A stretch of DNA of 12,874 bases from an uncultured Oscillospiraceae bacterium (GTDB taxonomy: Bacteria; Bacillota; Clostridia; Oscillospirales; Ruminococcaceae): the NCBI GenBank assembly GCA_947522735.1, contig CANNTZ010000071.1, positions 1-12,874 of the forward strand, written 5' to 3'. The notes beneath the pieces are model-generated. The model made no database searches and was not told the origin of the DNA. It was given only the letters and a program-made list of their open reading frames with translations. Both the position numbers and the translations under genes were made by a program. Shown in pieces: positions 5,497 through 12,874 of the stretch; the first letter of the stretch is position 1, and every line of letters starts with the position of its first letter.

Positions 5497-6783
5497 ATGG
5501 AGCGCATCTCCCCGGAAAAAGCCAAGCACTACGGCGCGTGCACAGTGATATCCGCATGGCTCGCGGTTTTCTGTCTGTTCGGTTACCGCTCCAGCTTCTC
5601 AGTGATGCAGAAGATGATAATCGCTGACACCGGCTGGACGACGTTGCAGGTCTCGCTTGGCTACTGCCTTATGATGACGGTCTACGCCGTCACTGCGTTT
5701 TTCAGCGGCTCACTGGTTGACAAAAGGGGCTGCCGCCCAACCTACGCCATCGGCGCGGTCACCTGCTTCCTCGGGTTTTTCCTGACCTCGCTTGTCAACG
5801 TCGCCTCCCCCGCGGGCTACTACCTTTATCTGTTTACCTACGGCGTATTCGCCGGCGTCGGCACAGGAATGCTGTGGGTGTCCTCCACGATATCCTGCCG
5901 CAAATGGTATGTCGGAAATAAATACGGCACCATGTGGGGGCTGGCGTTCATGGGCGCGCCAATGGCGCAGCTCCTGCTGACACTGATGCTCAAGCCGGTT
6001 CTCACCAATATGGGCTGGCGCACCGGCATGAAGGTGCTGGCCGCTATCATGGCGGCATTCCTGACAGCCGCAGCGCTCATCGCCAAGGGCACGCCCGACC
6101 ACTACAACGCCGAACCGTTCGGCGCACAGGCGTCCTCAGGCAAAAAAACCGCCCCATCAAAGCGCTGGACCGTCGGAGAGGCGTTCCGCACCTATGCCAT
6201 CTGGGGCGTTATCCTGTGCTTCCTGCTCGCAATGGCGGGCGAATTTCTCGTCTGGTCGCAGGTCGTCTCCTTCTTCCAAACCGATATGGGCATGAGCCTT
6301 AGCGCGGCCTCCAACATCTACCTGATCATCGGCGTCTCCGGCATCCTGTCCATGCCGCTTACCGGACGCTTCTCCGACGCACTTGTCAAAAAGCTCGGCA
6401 ACGAGCGAAAGGCACGCAAGCTCATGCTGATCCTCGGCCCGGCGTGCGGCGCGCTCGGAACCGCGCTGCTGTTGACAAAAAACACCGCGCTTTGCGTCGT
6501 CGCGATGGTGCTGCTCGCGGTCTATTGGGGCATTGAGCCGGGAGGCTGCGCGGGCTATGCAGGCTCTGTGTTCGGCGGCGCTTCCCTCGGAAAAATATGG
6601 GGCCTGGCGACGCTCATCGTCATGGGCATAGGGCCCTCGTTCGGCACCTTCATGGGAGCGTGGTTCAACGACCACTTCGGCTCCTACATCCCGGCGCTCG
6701 TGTTCTGCCTTGGAGCCTACTGCCTGTCCGCAGTTGCGGCGGCGACGCTGCCGATGAGGATCAGGGGCGAGGAGCAGTCCTGA
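5497..6783 (+). CDS. MFS transporter, OFA (oxalate/formate antiporter)-like family
   Basis: This is a 428-residue inner-membrane secondary transporter with about 12 hydrophobic helices, split by a hydrophilic loop near residues 205-225 between helices 6 and 7. The signature loop between helices 2 and 3 is GSLVDKRGCRPTYAIG (71-86), a variant of MFS motif A. The glycine-rich GVFAGVGTGMLWVSS helix and GAWF near the end fit the OFA group, which moves small carboxylates such as oxalate, formate or lactate. The substrate cannot be read from sequence. AAAGGAG at 5481-5487 supports ATG 5497. The stop TGA shares its last base with the next ATG, so it is tightly coupled to queH. That is unexpected for an OFA protein and may mean a different substrate. 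The gene is GC-rich and host-like. Confidence 0.85.
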   Translation: MERISPEKAKHYGACTVISAWLAVFCLFGYRSSFSVMQKMIIADTGWTTLQVSLGYCLMMTVYAVTAFFSGSLVDKRGCRPTYAIGAVTCFLGFFLTSLVNVASPAGYYLYLFTYGVFAGVGTGMLWVSSTISCRKWYVGNKYGTMWGLAFMGAPMAQLLLTLMLKPVLTNMGWRTGMKVLAAIMAAFLTAAALIAKGTPDHYNAEPFGAQASSGKKTAPSKRWTVGEAFRTYAIWGVILCFLLAMAGEFLVWSQVVSFFQTDMGMSLSAASNIYLIIGVSGILSMPLTGRFSDALVKKLGNERKARKLMLILGPACGALGTALLLTKNTALCVVAMVLLAVYWGIEPGGCAGYAGSVFGGASLGKIWGLATLIVMGIGPSFGTFMGAWFNDHFGSYIPALVFCLGAYCLSAVAAATLPMRIRGEEQS

Positions 6784-7409
6784 TGGAACGGATAAACTAT
6801 CAGCTTGAGACCGACCGCGTTATCGAAAGCCTTGGCGGGAGACGCGAGAGGCTGCTGCTGCACGCCTGCTGCGCGCCCTGCGCGTCATACGTGCTCGAAT
6901 ATCTCACGCGGTATTTTGACCTGACCGTCTTTTTCTGCAACCCCAACATCACCGCCCGGGGCGAATATCTCAAGCGGCTTGGCGAGCTTTACAAGCTGTG
7001 CGAACGCGCGCCGTTCGGCAAGGGAGTGGAGATAGTCGAGGATGACAGCTCTCCCGACGCGTTTTTCAAGGCTGTCGAGGGACTTGAGCGCGAGCCGGAG
7101 GGCGGAGCTCGCTGCGAAAAATGCTTCAGGCTTCGGCTTTTGCGCACGGCGGAATACGCAAAAGCGAACGCCTTTCCGATGTTCGCGACGACGCTGACGG
7201 TCAGCCCGCACAAGAACTCGGCGCTGATAAATGCCCTCGGCGCTGCGGAGGCCGAACGTCTCGGCGTAAAATATCTTCCGTCCGACTTCAAAAAACGCGG
7301 CGGCTATCAGCGCTCCATCGTCCTCTCGCGAGAATACGATATCTATCGCCAGCGCTATTGCGGCTGCGTTTTCTCGATGCAGCCGGAGGAGCCGGCGGTT
7401 GGCCGGTAA
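6783..7409 (+). CDS. queH: Epoxyqueuosine reductase QueH
   Basis: QueH performs the last step of queuosine synthesis in the wobble position of GUN-anticodon tRNAs, reducing epoxyqueuosine to queuosine. It is the cobalamin-independent, iron-sulfur alternative to QueG (former DUF208). The 208-residue protein carries the diagnostic cysteines: HACCAPC near the start (Cys29, Cys30, Cys33), CEKCFRLRL (Cys111, Cys114) and YCGC (Cys193, Cys195). Other family blocks are FATTLTVSPHKN and LPSDFKKRGGYQRS. Length is normal. GAGGAG at 6769-6774 inside the transporter gene is a good ribosome binding site, and the ATG overlaps the transporter stop by one base. No other queuosine genes lie in the window, so the precursor may be made elsewhere on the chromosome or salvaged. 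Confidence 0.95.
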   Translation: MERINYQLETDRVIESLGGRRERLLLHACCAPCASYVLEYLTRYFDLTVFFCNPNITARGEYLKRLGELYKLCERAPFGKGVEIVEDDSSPDAFFKAVEGLEREPEGGARCEKCFRLRLLRTAEYAKANAFPMFATTLTVSPHKNSALINALGAAEAERLGVKYLPSDFKKRGGYQRSIVLSREYDIYRQRYCGCVFSMQPEEPAVGR

Positions 7410-7420
7410 CGCCTGATTGC

Positions 7421-7464
7421 AAAACCACGGCCCCCGGAGCACTTCGGAGGCCGTGGTTGCTTTT
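7421..7464. terminator. Bidirectional intrinsic terminator between queH and the coiled-coil gene
   Basis: AACCACGGCC at 7423-7432 pairs perfectly with GGCCGTGGTT at 7449-7458. TTGCTTTT follows on the plus strand, and TTTTGC follows on the minus strand. It lies between two convergent genes (stops at 7409 and 7482) and should end both transcripts. Confidence 0.88.
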
Positions 7465-7481
7465 CTGTCGGGAGACGCCCT

Positions 7482-8423
7482 TCACAGCGTCGCGTTTTCA
7501 ATGAGCCTTTGCCGTGCGGCGCGCTCTCGCCGGAGCTCCGACCCGACGTCCCGCTGCTCCGCCTCAAGCCGACAGAGCAGCTCTGCGATGCGGCTTTTCA
7601 CGCCGCTCATCTCCTGCTGCGACTGCTCTATCCTGTCGCGAACGGCAAGATCCGCCAGCAGTCCGTCGAAGAAGAAATCCGCATATTTCAAAAAACCGTC
7701 GATGTCAAGCCGCAGATCCCCCTCGATATCGACGTCGCCGAGCTCTCTGCGGAACGCATAAAGCTCAGAGCGGAGACAGTCGAGCCTTTGCTGCGCACCG
7801 TCAAGGCGGTCGTGCTTGGCAAGGTCTGATATGAGCCCGCCGCCGAGGATATCCACGGTGCTCCAGCTCCGGGCGCTATCGAGGTCTTTTAAGATGTCGT
7901 TCGTGGTGTTCAGCGCCTTTTGCCCGGCGGCGACCGCCTCGTCCAGCTCGCGCCGCCGCGCCGCAGCCGTCTCGATACGCTTGTCGCTTTCGTCGAGCGT
8001 CTGCGCCTGTATGCCGCCCGCCGCCCTTATCGCCGCGGCCTTTTCCTCTATCGTCGCGTCGTAGCGCTGCCCGGCGCTCCGCACACGGTCGAGCTCCAGC
8101 TCGGCTTCGCGCCGCTTGCTCCGAAGCGCGGCCAACTCCCGCGCCACCGCCTCGTGCCCGGCGTCCGCCTCAGAAAGCGCTAATCGCGCCGCCTCCAGCC
8201 GCTCCCCTTTTTTTCCGGAGAGCGCCGCGAAAAACGCCGCCGCCGTGCGCCCCTCCAGCTTTTCGAGCGCCGCGCGCTTATCCGCCGCCGCCCTTGCAAG
8301 CTCGCTCTCCTTCAATCCAAGCATTTTCTCTTCAGCGTCCAGCTCCTGCGCACGAGCCTCGATCTCTCTGCGGCGCGACAACAGCTTTTGCAGCTCTCTC
8401 AATTTTTCGTCGTAGCGATTCAT
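7482..8423 (-). CDS. Uncharacterised coiled-coil protein
   Basis: I do not recognise a characterised family. The 313-residue protein has no signal peptide and no membrane helix. Residues 1-170 are rich in Ala, Glu, Arg and Leu with heptad-like spacing and should form a long coiled coil. A conserved-looking central segment follows (about 180-250): WSTVDILGGGLISDLAKHDRLD, then FRRELGDVDIEGDLRLDIDGFLKYADFFFDGLLADLAVRDRI. A second coiled coil runs to the end. The glycine loop and aromatic-rich centre suggest a small folded core between two helical arms. AAGGAG about 8 bases before ATG 8423 supports the start. It lies 27 bases after the lipoprotein stop and ends at a terminator, so it is probably co-transcribed with the lipoprotein. 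Cytoplasmic location is likely. Confidence 0.75.
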   Translation of the reverse strand: MNRYDEKLRELQKLLSRRREIEARAQELDAEEKMLGLKESELARAAADKRAALEKLEGRTAAAFFAALSGKKGERLEAARLALSEADAGHEAVARELAALRSKRREAELELDRVRSAGQRYDATIEEKAAAIRAAGGIQAQTLDESDKRIETAAARRRELDEAVAAGQKALNTTNDILKDLDSARSWSTVDILGGGLISDLAKHDRLDGAQQRLDCLRSELYAFRRELGDVDIEGDLRLDIDGFLKYADFFFDGLLADLAVRDRIEQSQQEMSGVKSRIAELLCRLEAEQRDVGSELRRERAARQRLIENATL

Positions 8424-8450
8424 ATCAGGCTCCTTTCCAGCGTCAGGCGG

Positions 8451-9164
8451 TTATCCCTCGCGTATCGTCATCGAATCGGCGATGGTGTCGAACAGCTTAT
8501 ACTCGTCCGAGCTGTCCCTGCTCAGCCCGTACATGACGAGACATACAAAGGTGTTATCCGGCATTAGCACATAGTAAAAGCAGGGATACCAGACCTCCAG
8601 CTCGTAGGCGCCGCCCATAGGATATGCCATAGTCTTGTAATAATAGACGCTGCTGCCGCCAAAGCCGGTGTACATCCGGTCGGTCAGTATCTCACAGCCG
8701 TCGTAGCCCGGGTCGGAGATGTATTCGTCGATATCCGAAGCGTGGCTGAGCTTTATCGCGTAGGAGACGTCGAGCACCTTCAGCTCCTCATATTCGCCGG
8801 TGTTGCGGAACAGGCTGACGTCTCCCTCGTAGCCGTACCAGTCGTCCGGAACGGCCAGCTCGACGGTTATGACGCCGCCGTTATCCTGCTTGAACGAGAA
8901 GCTCTTCGGGACAAAGGTGGTCCCAAGCGACGGCCTCGACTCCTCCGATGATTCGTCGGGCTCGTCCTCGGGCACTGAGCTATCCGAGGGCCCTGCGCTC
9001 TCCGGCTCCGACGAGGTCTCCTCCGGCTCGGACGAGCTTTCGCTTGTCAGGCTCGCTCCGGACTCCTGCAAAAGCGACGAGGACTGGTAAGCCGGCCCCG
9101 CGCACGCGCAGAGCCCCAGCGCCATGACCGCAGCGAGCATCAGCGCCGTGATCCTTTTTTTCAA
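8451..9164 (-). CDS. Secreted lipoprotein with acidic Ser-rich linker, function unknown
   Basis: A TTG start at 9164 has a strong GGGAGGT about 8 bases upstream. The protein starts MKKRITALMLAAVMALGLCAC: positive N-terminus, hydrophobic core and a lipobox LCAC with Cys21 as the probable lipidated residue (Cys19 is a poorer site). A low-complexity linker rich in Ser, Glu, Pro and Asp fills about 24-80 and should hold the domain away from the membrane. The remaining 155 residues are a beta-rich domain (SFKQDNGGVITVELAVPDDWYGYEGD, then many Tyr and Gly) with an end TIADSMTIREG, reminiscent of small extracellular domains of Clostridia, but I can name no family. It follows glyS after a terminator-like hairpin, so it may have its own promoter or rely on readthrough. 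Confidence 0.82.
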   Translation of the reverse strand: MKKRITALMLAAVMALGLCACAGPAYQSSSLLQESGASLTSESSSEPEETSSEPESAGPSDSSVPEDEPDESSEESRPSLGTTFVPKSFSFKQDNGGVITVELAVPDDWYGYEGDVSLFRNTGEYEELKVLDVSYAIKLSHASDIDEYISDPGYDGCEILTDRMYTGFGGSSVYYYKTMAYPMGGAYELEVWYPCFYYVLMPDNTFVCLVMYGLSRDSSDEYKLFDTIADSMTIREG

Positions 9165-9205
9165 TCGTATTACCTCCCTCTCTTAAAATTTCGTTGATTA
9201 TAAGG

Positions 9206-9236
9206 CGACGCCGCACAGCGTTCGGGTGCGGCGTCG
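9206..9236 (-). terminator. Hairpin terminator after glyS
   Basis: CGACGCCGCAC at 9206-9216 pairs perfectly with GTGCGGCGTCG at 9226-9236 around a 9-base loop, starting 15 bases after the glyS stop codon on the minus strand. The following minus-strand bases (CCTTATAATC) hold only a short T stretch, so termination may be incomplete and let the lipoprotein gene be transcribed. Confidence 0.65.
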
Positions 9237-9250
9237 TTCGTCGATATCGC

Positions 9251-10651
9251 TCAGAAATCGATCTTTGCTGCAATATAGCTCTCAAGCTCGCTGATGGGCA
9301 TGCGGATCTGCTCCATGGTGTCACGGTCACGGACGGTGACGCATCCATCGTTTTCGGAGTCGAAGTCGTAGGTTATGCACAGCGGGGTGCCGATCTCGTC
9401 CTGGCGGCGGTAGCGCTTGCCTATGGAGCCGGTCTCATCATAGTCTACCATGAATTTTCTGGACAGCCCGTCGTGTATGGCGGCAGCCTTTTCGCCAAGC
9501 TTTTTGGAGAGCGGCAGCACACACGCCTTAAAGGGCGCGAGCGCCGGGTGCAGGTGCAGAACGATGCGGGTGTCGTTCTCGCCGACGGCCTCCTCGTCGT
9601 AAGCGTCCACGAGGAACGCAAGCGTCACGCGGTCGGCGCCAAGCGACGGCTCGACGACGTATGGGATATATTTTTCTCCGGTCTCCTGGTCGAAATATTC
9701 GAGGGATTTGCCGGAGGTCTTCATGTGCTGTGTCAGGTCATAATCGGTGCGGTCGGCAATGCCCCACAGCTCGCCCCAGCCGAACGGGAACAGGAACTCA
9801 AAGTCGGTGGTCGCCTTGGAATAGTGGGAGAGCTCCTCCTTCTCGTGATCCCTCAGACGAAGGTTTTCCTCATTGAGCCCGAGGCTGAGCAGCCAGTCGC
9901 GGCAGAAGCTGCGCCAGTAGCTGAACCACTCAAGGTCGGTGCCGGGCTTGCAGAAGAACTCCAGCTCCATCTGCTCGAACTCTCTGATGCGGAAGATAAA
10001 GTTGCCCGGAGTGATCTCATTGCGGAAGGACTTGCCGATCTGTCCGACGCCGAACGGAAGCTTTTTGCGGGTGGTGCGCTGGATGTTCGCAAAGTTGACG
10101 AAGATGCCCTGCGCGGTTTCCGGGCGCAGGTAAACCTCGGACGCGCTGTCCTCGGTGACGCCGAGATGGGTCTTGAACATCATGTTGAACTTGCGTATGT
10201 CGGTGAAATCGCACTTGCCGCAATCGGGGCAGGGGATGCTGTTTTCGCGGATGTACGCGGTTAGCTGCTCGTTGGTCATAGCCTCTATGTTGACTCCGGC
10301 AACGCCGTTGGCGGCAACCCATTCCTCGACAAGCTTATCGGCGCGGTGACGGGTTTTGCAGCTCTTGCAGTCTATGAGTGGGTCGTTGAAGTTAACGACG
10401 TGTCCGGACGCGACCCAGACCTGCGGATTCATCAGGATGGCGCTGTCAAGGCCGACGTTGTACTTGGATTCCTGAACGAACTTTTTCCACCATGCGCGCT
10501 TGACGTTATTTTTAAATTCCACGCCGAGAGGGCCGAAGTCCCACGCGTTCGCGAGTCCTCCGTATATTTCAGAACCGGCGTATACATAGCCGCGGGTCTT
10601 GCAGAGCGCTACGATCTTGTCCATTGTCTTTTCGGTGTTTAGCATAACCAC
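9251..10651 (-). CDS. glyS: Glycyl-tRNA synthetase (single-chain alpha2 type)
   Basis: This cytoplasmic class II aminoacyl-tRNA synthetase charges tRNA-Gly with glycine. The 466 residues match the length of the homodimeric (glyQS/glyS) type rather than the two-subunit type. Motif 1 region is FGPLGVEFKNNVKRAWWKKF (39-58). RPETAQG is at 176-182, motif 2 is FRNEITPGNF (209-218) and motif 3 is GADRVTLAFL near 330. Cys95/Cys98 and Cys141/Cys144 form two CxxC knuckles, probably for zinc. The anticodon-binding domain is at the C-terminus. The GTG at 10651 is placed 6 bases after AAAGG; the in-frame ATG at 10645 is an alternative start nearer to homologous N-termini. No T-box leader (conserved AGGGTGG...CCGCG core) is seen in the 250 bases upstream, although glycyl synthetases of Firmicutes often have one. 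Confidence 0.97.
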   Translation of the reverse strand: MVMLNTEKTMDKIVALCKTRGYVYAGSEIYGGLANAWDFGPLGVEFKNNVKRAWWKKFVQESKYNVGLDSAILMNPQVWVASGHVVNFNDPLIDCKSCKTRHRADKLVEEWVAANGVAGVNIEAMTNEQLTAYIRENSIPCPDCGKCDFTDIRKFNMMFKTHLGVTEDSASEVYLRPETAQGIFVNFANIQRTTRKKLPFGVGQIGKSFRNEITPGNFIFRIREFEQMELEFFCKPGTDLEWFSYWRSFCRDWLLSLGLNEENLRLRDHEKEELSHYSKATTDFEFLFPFGWGELWGIADRTDYDLTQHMKTSGKSLEYFDQETGEKYIPYVVEPSLGADRVTLAFLVDAYDEEAVGENDTRIVLHLHPALAPFKACVLPLSKKLGEKAAAIHDGLSRKFMVDYDETGSIGKRYRRQDEIGTPLCITYDFDSENDGCVTVRDRDTMEQIRMPISELESYIAAKIDF

Positions 10652-10712
10652 ATCATGCCTTTCTGTATCGGATGAATTTATTATTTAAAAGCGAGAAATG
10701 TATAACATTATT

Positions 10713-10741
10713 ATTTTACCCAATCGCGCGCTATAAGTCAA
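10713..10741 (-). promoter_or_regulatory. Promoter of glyS
   Basis: On the minus strand TTGACT (10741-10736) and TAAAAT (10718-10713) are separated by exactly 17 bases. This puts the transcription start near 10706 and leaves a leader of about 55 bases before the GTG start. The leader is AT-rich with no strong fold visible. Confidence 0.72.
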
Positions 10742-10822
10742 GAACTACCGTCAAAATTCAGGCGCTTTTTGTCAGCAAAAAATATATTATCGGCCTATAA
10801 AATGATTTTATCGGGGTTTTGC

Positions 10823-10852
10823 TTGTGAAGCGCGTCCGCGATATGGTATAAT
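10823..10852 (+). promoter_or_regulatory. Promoter of the FGGY kinase-araD operon
   Basis: An extended -10, TGGTATAAT (10844-10852), has a moderate -35 TTGTGA (10823-10828) 18 bases upstream. CGCGTCCGCG (10831-10840) lies between the boxes; its CGTCCG core recurs at the same place in the MFS promoter. The leader contains a CGCCGC/GCGGCG hairpin (10871-10876, 10883-10888) before the ribosome binding site AAAGGAGG at 10905-10912. Confidence 0.65.
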
Positions 10853-10919
10853 TAAAGAGTTAAACCGCCCCGCCGCCCTTGCGCGGCGTAGAACAATCCA
10901 CCACAAAGGAGGGCTCAAT

Positions 10920-12515
10920 ATGGATGAACTGCGCATCAGGGATGCGATAATGCGCGGCGAAACTGCGCTCGGCATCGAGCTTGGCTCCACGCGCATCAAG
11001 GCGACGTTGATCGAGCTTGAGAGTCTTGCGCCCGTCGCCTCCGGCGGCTACCTTTGGGAGAACCGCCTTGAGAACGGTGTCTGGACCTACCATCTTGACG
11101 ACGTCTGGACCGGACTGCGCGGCTGCTATGCGGAGCTTGCGCGCGATGTGCGGGAGCGCTACGGCGTCGCACTCGAAACCTCCGGCGCGCTCGGCGTCTC
11201 CGCGATGATGCACGGCTACCTCGTGTTCGACAGGGACGCAAACCAGCTTGCGCCCTTTCGCACCTGGCGCAACTCCATCACCGGCACGGCGGCGGCGCAG
11301 CTGTCGGAGCTGTTCGGCTGCAACGTCCCGCAGCGCTGGTCGATAGCGCACCTCTATCACGCGATGCTCAACGGAGAGGAGCATCTGCCAAGGATAGCGC
11401 TTATGACGTCGCTTGCGGGCTACGTCCATCTTGGGCTGACCGGTGAAAACAAGCTCGGCTTCAACGACGCCTCCGGGCTGTTTCCGTTCGGCGACGACGG
11501 CGGCTACGACAGGCGGATGACCGCGCTGTTCGACGAAAAGCTTGCCGAAGCGGGACTGCCCTTCCGGCTTGGCGATATCCTGCCGCAGCCAGCCCCTGCG
11601 GGCGAGACCGCCGGATATCTAACAGAGGAGGGCGCACGTCTGCTCGACCCGACGGGAACTCTGCGCGCCGGGATACCCTTCTGCCCGCCAGAGGGCGACG
11701 CCGGAACGGGAATGATAGCCACCAACAGCATCCGCCCGAACAGCGGCAACGTCTCCGCCGGAACGTCGGTGTTTTTGCAGGCGGTGCTTGAGCGGAGCCT
11801 TGCGAAGCCCCATCCGGAGATCGACGTCATAATGACACCGGACGGCAACCGCGTCGCGATGGTTCACGGCGCAAACTGCACCTGCGAGCTGGACGCGTGG
11901 GTCAAGCTCGTCCGCGAGGCGCTCGCGGCTTTCGGCTTGGAGCCGAAAATGTCGGAGATATACGACGTGCTCTACCTCAAGGCGTTCGAGGGCGACGCCG
12001 ACTGCGGCGGGATCTATGCCTACAACTACCTTTCCGGCGAGCACATCACCAAGATACCGGAGGGCCGTCCGCTGCTGGTGCGCACGCCTGAGAGCCGCTT
12101 TGGGCTTGCAAACCTCATGCGCTCGCAGCTCTTTTCCTCCGTTGCGACGATACGTCTGGGGCTGGATATTCTTGAGAGCGAGGGCGTTAAGCTGCAAAGC
12201 GTTACCGGGCATGGCGGACTGTTCAAGGGCGTTAACGCCGGACAAAGGGTCATGGCGGCGGCGCTGAGAACGCCTGTCAAGCTGATGACTACCTCCGGCG
12301 AGGGCGGCTCGTGGGGCATTGCGCTGCTCGCTGCGTATATGCTGCGCAAAAACGGCGCGACGCTTGCCGATTTTCTCGACAACGAGGTGTTTTCTCGCTG
12401 CGAGAGTGTCGCCTTAGAGCCGGACGAGCGCGACGCCGCGGGCTATGCCGAATACATGCGCGGCTACATCGCCGGACTCGATATCGAGCGCGCGGCGGCG
12501 AGGGCGCTGAGATAA
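10920..12515 (+). CDS. FGGY-family carbohydrate kinase, probable L-ribulokinase or xylulokinase-like
   Basis: This cytoplasmic sugar kinase transfers phosphate from ATP to a ketose; the following araD makes L-ribulose the likeliest substrate. The 531-residue length fits AraB or XylB relatives. The N-terminal nucleotide loop is GIELGSTRIK (18-27), with Glu20 where most FGGY kinases have Asp. MHGYLVFDRD and FRTWRN (sugar-side residues) follow. Asp183 in NDASGLFPF is the probable catalytic base. GHGGLFKG (430-437) and SGEGGSWGIALL (459-470) form the second ATP-binding region. AAAGGAGG at 10905-10912 lies 7 bases before the ATG. AraD follows after 27 bases in the same operon. The protein belongs to a clostridial branch often annotated only as ATPase or xylulokinase, so the substrate is inference from context. 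Confidence 0.85.
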   Translation: MDELRIRDAIMRGETALGIELGSTRIKATLIELESLAPVASGGYLWENRLENGVWTYHLDDVWTGLRGCYAELARDVRERYGVALETSGALGVSAMMHGYLVFDRDANQLAPFRTWRNSITGTAAAQLSELFGCNVPQRWSIAHLYHAMLNGEEHLPRIALMTSLAGYVHLGLTGENKLGFNDASGLFPFGDDGGYDRRMTALFDEKLAEAGLPFRLGDILPQPAPAGETAGYLTEEGARLLDPTGTLRAGIPFCPPEGDAGTGMIATNSIRPNSGNVSAGTSVFLQAVLERSLAKPHPEIDVIMTPDGNRVAMVHGANCTCELDAWVKLVREALAAFGLEPKMSEIYDVLYLKAFEGDADCGGIYAYNYLSGEHITKIPEGRPLLVRTPESRFGLANLMRSQLFSSVATIRLGLDILESEGVKLQSVTGHGGLFKGVNAGQRVMAAALRTPVKLMTTSGEGGSWGIALLAAYMLRKNGATLADFLDNEVFSRCESVALEPDERDAAGYAEYMRGYIAGLDIERAAARALR

Positions 12516-12542
12516 ACACACTTTAAAATACGGAGGCAACTC

Positions 12543-12874
12543 ATGCTTGAACAGCTCAAAAGGGCCGTTTGCGAGGCAAATCTGATGCTGCCCGCTCACG
12601 GACTTGTGACATTTACCTGGGGCAACGTGTCGGCGCTCGACCGCGAGAGCGGACTCGTCGTCATCAAGCCGTCAGGCGTGGCTTACGACAAGCTCACGCC
12701 GGACGATATGACAGTCGTCGCGCCGGACGGCGAGCGGATAGAGGGTCGATACTCGCCGTCGTCGGATACGCCGACCCATCTCGAGCTCTATCGCAGATTC
12801 CCGGGGCTCGGCGGCATCGTCCACACCCACTCGCGCTGGGCCACCGTCCGCGCGCAGTCCGGTATGCCGCTGCC
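12543..12874 (+). CDS. araD: L-ribulose-5-phosphate 4-epimerase AraD (5' part, cut by window end)
   Basis: This zinc enzyme interconverts L-ribulose 5-phosphate and D-xylulose 5-phosphate, linking arabinose use to the pentose phosphate pathway. About 110 of the usual 230 residues are present, starting MLEQLKRAVCEANLMLPAHG. Class II aldolase/adducin family motifs are WGNVS (26-30, phosphate binding), KPSGV (42-46), SSDTPTH (73-79) and HTHS (94-97). Asp75, His94 and His96 correspond to the Asp76, His95 and His97 metal-site residues of the E. coli enzyme. CGGAGG about 6 bases upstream supports ATG 12543. It follows the FGGY kinase by 27 bases; any third arabinose gene (isomerase) would lie beyond the window. 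Confidence 0.93.
   Translation, partial: MLEQLKRAVCEANLMLPAHGLVTFTWGNVSALDRESGLVVIKPSGVAYDKLTPDDMTVVAPDGERIEGRYSPSSDTPTHLELYRRFPGLGGIVHTHSRWATVRAQSGMPL

Noticed and set aside
5934..6302. Alternative-frame reading inside the MFS gene
   Set aside because: Arg- and Gly-rich frame within a clear transporter gene; typical out-of-frame shadow.
9194..10264. 356-codon plus-strand frame opposite glyS
   Set aside because: The minus strand carries all class II synthetase motifs; the plus-strand product has no domain and shows the composition expected of an antisense reading.
11619..12245. 208-codon minus-strand frame inside the FGGY kinase gene
   Set aside because: No ribosome binding site or domain is evident, and the plus strand encodes a well-conserved kinase.
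1..12874. CRISPR array, tRNA or rRNA gene
   Set aside because: No regularly spaced direct repeats, and no tRNA cloverleaf or rRNA signature was found on reading the window.

Overview
The window joins two kinds of DNA. Positions 1 to roughly 5300 are part of a mobile element of the integrative conjugative / mobilizable type common in gut Clostridia. Positions from about 5400 to the end look like ordinary chromosome of a moderately GC-rich (by eye near 60%) Gram-positive anaerobe. Grounds for Clostridia (an Oscillospirales-like gut lineage is my guess, not shown) are the strong GGAGG-type ribosome binding sites, the TTG and GTG starts, the single-chain alpha2-type glycyl-tRNA synthetase, QueH, and mobile-element protein families (Cys-rich KTR, TnpW/TTAP, DUF4316) typical of Tn1549-like elements.

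Mobile part, left to right: the last 25 codons of a broken serine recombinase run in frame into a cluster of three inverted repeats that looks like an origin of transfer (77-148). These are followed by mobC (184-453, apparently frameshifted near its 3' end) and a MobA/VirD2-type relaxase (473-1807). A hairpin and a good sigma-A promoter then precede a three-gene cargo operon: AbiEi antitoxin, AbiEii nucleotidyltransferase toxin and an uncharacterised multi-pass membrane protein (1955-3797). A GC-rich terminator (3930-3985) separates this from a leftward set: the transposon-transfer assisting protein (3995-4210), a truncated DUF4316-type protein (4229-5077) and a Cys-rich KTR protein (4965-5216) whose tail runs into the truncated gene in another frame. 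No type IV secretion genes and no intact integrase are visible, so this part is mosaic and partly decayed. It could be mobilised in trans if the oriT, MobC and relaxase still work.

The boundary lies in an AT-rich stretch between about 5230 and 5430. No attachment-site repeat can be identified from this window alone.

Chromosomal part: an OFA-like MFS transporter (5497-6783) overlaps queH (6783-7409, queuosine tRNA modification) by one base. A bidirectional terminator (7421-7464) separates them from a leftward series: glycyl-tRNA synthetase (9251-10651), a secreted lipoprotein (8451-9164) and a coiled-coil protein (7482-8423). A divergent intergenic region (10652-10919) carries a promoter for glyS and one for a rightward sugar operon. 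That operon holds an FGGY carbohydrate kinase (10920-12515) and L-ribulose-5-phosphate 4-epimerase AraD (from 12543, cut by the window edge). Together they would phosphorylate a ketopentose, probably L-ribulose, and convert it to D-xylulose 5-phosphate.

I did not find a clearly new biological system. The best candidates for a second look are the recombinase-oriT-mobC in-frame junction, the third gene of the AbiE operon, and the coupling of an MFS transporter with queH.
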